Positions 60,963 to 64,000 of a stretch of DNA of 64,000 nucleotides are shown here, piece by piece. The notes below the pieces were generated by a model that was not told the origin of the DNA, did no database searches, and worked only from the letters and a program-made list of their open reading frames with translations. Numbering within the stretch: the first letter of the stretch is position 1; each line of letters opens with the position of its first letter. The translations under genes were made by a program, and so were the position numbers. The stretch covers positions 1,615,441 through 1,679,440 of the forward strand of contig OX422191.1 of NCBI GenBank assembly GCA_949130485.1. Direction: 5' to 3'. This DNA is from Agelas oroides (taxonomy: Eukaryota; Porifera; Demospongiae; Agelasida; Agelasidae).

Positions 60963-61098
60963 GTGCTTCCAGTATACTCAGCTTGTATAACACAGTAAAT
61001 GCCTCCAGTATACTCAGCTTGTATAGCACAGTAAATGCCTCCAGTATACTCAGCTTGTATAACACAGTAAATGCTTCCAGTATACTCAGCTTGTGTAA
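60963..61098. repeat. Second location of the 36-bp minisatellite, about four copies
   Basis: Same unit (CAGTAAATGCYTCCAGTATA, CTCAGCTTGTATAACA) as the array inside ZnT intron 2, same orientation, about 3.4 kb further on. Confidence 0.9.
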
Positions 61099-61576
61099 CA
61101 CAGTAACTTGTTGCCATTTCTACAACAACCCACACAACTGTCTATGTATCTAGTAACAGCCAATAAGCGATTGCAATACTTCACAACACACAACATACTA
61201 GTACACGCAGTAATTATTTACCCTTCATCTTCATCTCACTCCACAGCCTTCCCAACTATGCTCAGCAGCAACAGATAATTGCAGCAGTTCATATGTTAAG
61301 ATTAATGACACTAACAGTTAGAAAACACTCTGATCCATCTCTTCCTAACAACTCTAGTACAATGGCCGACATTTTCCCAGTGGTAGTTAAGATCACACTT
61401 TGAACATTCAACAATGCAACTATTAATGTACAAAGTTTACCAAATACTTTGAAATACACATAAAGTATACATAGCAGGCGGGGGGGTTCGAAGGGGTTCG
61501 CTCGAACCCCCTTTTTGGGCTCAAAAGATTTTATACACTGCCCAGCTATACATTTTAAGTGCCTCACCGTTTGTAG

Positions 61577-61701
61577 GCTTCGCTGCCAATGAGAATCACC
61601 ACTGTCCATGAGTTTGGTCGCAGCTATGCACCCCGCTCGTTCATGGAGGACCAGCAGATGAATGCGGACCACGTGTGTAAGCGGTTTACGCAGCTGCGAT
61701 G
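61577..61701 (+). other. Possible orphan terminal exon
   Basis: After the acceptor-like CACCGTTTGTAG an open frame reads ASLPMRITTVHEFGRSYAPR, then S-F-M-E-D-Q-Q-M-N-A-D-H-V-C-K-R-F-T-Q-L-R and TGA, with AATAAA near 61727. The composition looks protein-like, but no partner exons or family were recognised. It may be a gene fragment. Confidence 0.3.
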
Positions 61702-62318
61702 AAAGAATGCACATAAATACATATGTAAATAAATCACTGGTTCGCTATTTCAGGCGCTTGAGAGTTCACCAGTTGTCTTCCAAGTGATTGGTGGTTTCAT
61801 GTGACGTCATTACATTCGAGATTACGGCGATTTTGGTGTACAACGAGATAGGAGCTTCTATGGTGATCTTCACGAAATGAGTGATATACTTATAATGCTT
61901 CTAATATGTGTTGAATTGGACCATTGCTACATAAGTTAAAACAGCTACATAAACGCTTACCTGTGGGTTTTTTTATCGATATCGCATACACTGCTAATGA
62001 CATACTGTACAAGTTGTACACCAACATGGCGGTTTATTTCTAGTATACAGAATTGTGATCACATGATGAAAACGCTCTGTTGTATAAGCTTGATGCTCTT
62101 CTGACATTTTCAGAATTCTTTACTATTTCACCATCCGTCACCCCATCTGTTGTTTTGCCAACCATAGTATTTTCTTTCGTGGAAATTATGTCAGCTGGCT
62201 TAGCAAATGCATTATGGACACCCCAAAATTAACCATGCAGTAAACTGCTTGGTTAAAAAGTTACTACAGTTTCACAGTTCATTGAACAGAGGGAGGTAAT
62301 ATCATTAAAGGAATTCCC

Positions 62319-62540
62319 AAACACAATTATCATCCATCAACCCCCCCTCACTATTCCATCTAGCTTCAAAGAGCTAGCAGAGATACTTGTCTGCTAGCCA
62401 ACACATTTTCTGGCTATTATCCTGTTCAGAACCAATAATTGCCAGCAGATGGATGCCTATGAACTGGTGTACATTGGTTAGCAGACAAGTGTCTCTGAAA
62501 CTTGGATTGTGAGGGGGTTGATGGATGATAATTGTGTTTT
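62319..62540. mobile_element. Inverted-repeat MITE, ACACAATTATCATCCATCAA ends
   Basis: Left ACACAATTATCATCCATCAA with CCCCC, mirrored at the right. An inner pair (ATACTTGTCTGCTAGCCAA and its inverse) extends the arms. Interior non-coding. Confidence 0.75.
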
Positions 62541-64000
62541 TGATTTCTTTAATCACCTGTTCAATGAAGCTTGAAACCCTGAAACTACAATAACCTTCAC
62601 TCATGGTCATTTTAACTTATGCAGTGATACTCTGCGAGCCATGTAGCTACTATGGCTCTGCTTCTGTCCCAAAATGGCCTCAGAAGCAATCTCAGAGCAT
62701 CTTATTTATGGGGAGCATGCCCCCTGTCTTGCATGCATGCTTACGCATACATTCATACACATCAGACACCTAATAGTCACCTATGTAGCCCCTAGACTCG
62801 TTCTCAGGCTCTCTCCCCGTTTTTGAGGAGAGAACCTTGATACAGTGCGGTGCTCGCTTATGTAATTGAATGTTCTGCAATCTGATTGGAGATTCCGGAA
62901 CGCGTGTGTTTGCTATAGCTCAGCTACGAATGTCTAGAATTAATTGTGTACAGAGAGAGCTGCAAGCTCAGCTCTTCATTCCTGGATAAAAAGACAGGCT
63001 GAGACCGCCAGACCAAGTATAATACTACCATAATAGGGGGTTCCAGTTTTCCTGAGGGGGAGCGATCGAAGGAAATATCATAGGCATAGGAAACAAATTT
63101 GAAGTGTAGAGGCCATGCTGTACCGCGCGAAGCGCGTCGGAAAAAATGCAAAATAATTTCGCCGCGCGTAGCGCGGCGGCGGAGTCCTTCAAAGTGTACG
63201 CCTTTAGGCAGCTTTTTTTCAAGGGTATAATAGCGATGTCGGGGTGAAAATCAAAATTCGTTTATCACAACAACAACCTTTATTTTCGAAAAGAGCATAA
63301 AATGGCGATTCCAACGGTACCCATATCAATGAGATTGAGTGAATACAGCAAGCGGTACGGTCTTCGAAATGTAACCGGTTTGCCAAATTTTTTCTACGTC
63401 ATTTTAGCGCAATATTCCGGTCACTACCTTTCCGGAAGCCGCTGTAAGCCCGATCAGAACGAAACTCGCTGTGAAGGATAGTCTGTACCTATTCAGTCCA
63501 ATGAAGGTTGTGGCTTTTAGATATCTAGTATAATCCTTGCACTAGGCTTGATAAATGCTTAAAAAACGGCATTTTGTGGCCATAAATAGGCGCATTTCCG
63601 GGGAAGTTGGAGCAAGGTTCCAATCAAAAACCTGTACCATCCCATTGGACAACTACTCTAGTATACAGAACTGGTTGTGCTTTGTTGAATATTGAAGTAA
63701 CTGTGAGCAGCATCACAAAATGTCTTAATACTTCAACAATTTGCAGAAAAGTAGTGAGATGTGACAAAAAATTGTGTGTAGTTTTGATCGAGGCAGATAT
63801 TTTTAACAAAGCTGTGCAAGGAAATATACCCAAGCCTCTAAAGAACCTCTATATCAAATTTGATGTGAATACATTAAGACATTGTGGAGAAATGGCCTGT
63901 GTAGAAGAATATTTACATACTTTTGGAAACTCTGACATCACTAGGTATAAGCTTTCAGACTTTCAGATTATACGCACTGACATCGTCGTCGTTCCCAGGA

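Larger units (their letters stand above)
60811..64000. other. Repeat-rich region downstream of ZnT, no firm gene
   Basis: Contains four copies of the 36-bp ZnT-intron minisatellite, a possible orphan terminal exon (61577-61701), the paralogous empty site of the 1509-2130 element (62085-62160), a MITE (62319-62540) and a CG-rich block with GCGCGAAGCGCGT and CGCGCGTAGCGCGG palindromes (63120-63180). Short frames in the last 900 bp show no recognisable protein. Confidence 0.55.

Noticed and set aside
61289..61714. 141-codon minus-strand frame downstream of ZnT
   Set aside because: No family resemblance. It overlaps the better-looking short plus-strand exon and a low-complexity GGGGGTTCGAAGGGG block.

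Overview
The window reads as the nuclear genome of an early-branching metazoan, most likely a demosponge. The genes are intron-rich with small phase-consistent exons, GT-AG introns, long microsatellites and many short inverted-repeat transposons. They include an NLR with 84-bp LRR exons, TGF-beta type II receptors, CED-6/GULP, cwf18/CCDC12, and ZIP and ZnT zinc transporters. There are no prokaryotic features. The sponge assignment is inference; the animal assignment is firm.

Layout. (1) About 16253 down to 1, minus strand: an NLR immune-receptor gene running off the left edge. Its first coding exon (16181-16253) is a hydrophobic leader ending in a 2A ribosome-skipping motif (GDIETNPGP). It is followed by a DEATH exon, a large exon with a duplicated undescribed module plus a second DEATH-like domain, a NACHT exon, and at least eight symmetric phase-2 LRR exons. 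(2) 17192-21251: a ~4-kb non-autonomous inverted-repeat element. (3) 21639-24141 and 25081-32804, plus strand: tandem paralogues of a TGF-beta type II receptor. The first has ectodomain and membrane segment but no kinase (a BAMBI-like pseudoreceptor); the second is a complete 835-residue receptor with a long tail. (4) 39976 down to 34457: a GULP1/CED-6-like PTB adaptor. It is head-to-head, about 160 bp apart, with a CCDC12/cwf18 splicing-factor gene (40137-42446, plus). (5) 53930 down to 43235: a LIV-1-type ZIP (SLC39) zinc importer. It is head-to-head with a ZnT (SLC30) zinc exporter (55319-60810, plus), and two metal-response-element matches lie in the shared 1.4-kb spacer. (6) 60811-64000: repeats, no firm gene.

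Exon models were built by hand. For every complete gene the exon phases chain from ATG to stop with no break (274, 835, 366, 153, 506 and 553 residues). Transcripts were not available, so UTRs, transcription starts and alternative exons are unknown. Two patterns cut across genes. Microsatellites sit directly on splice sites: (CA)n runs ending in CAG acceptors, (GT)n runs beginning with GT donors, and CCT/CT arrays acting as polypyrimidine tracts. A family of hairpin elements with TAGYCTCRT-type ends creates 9-bp target-site duplications and has members as short as 37 bp.
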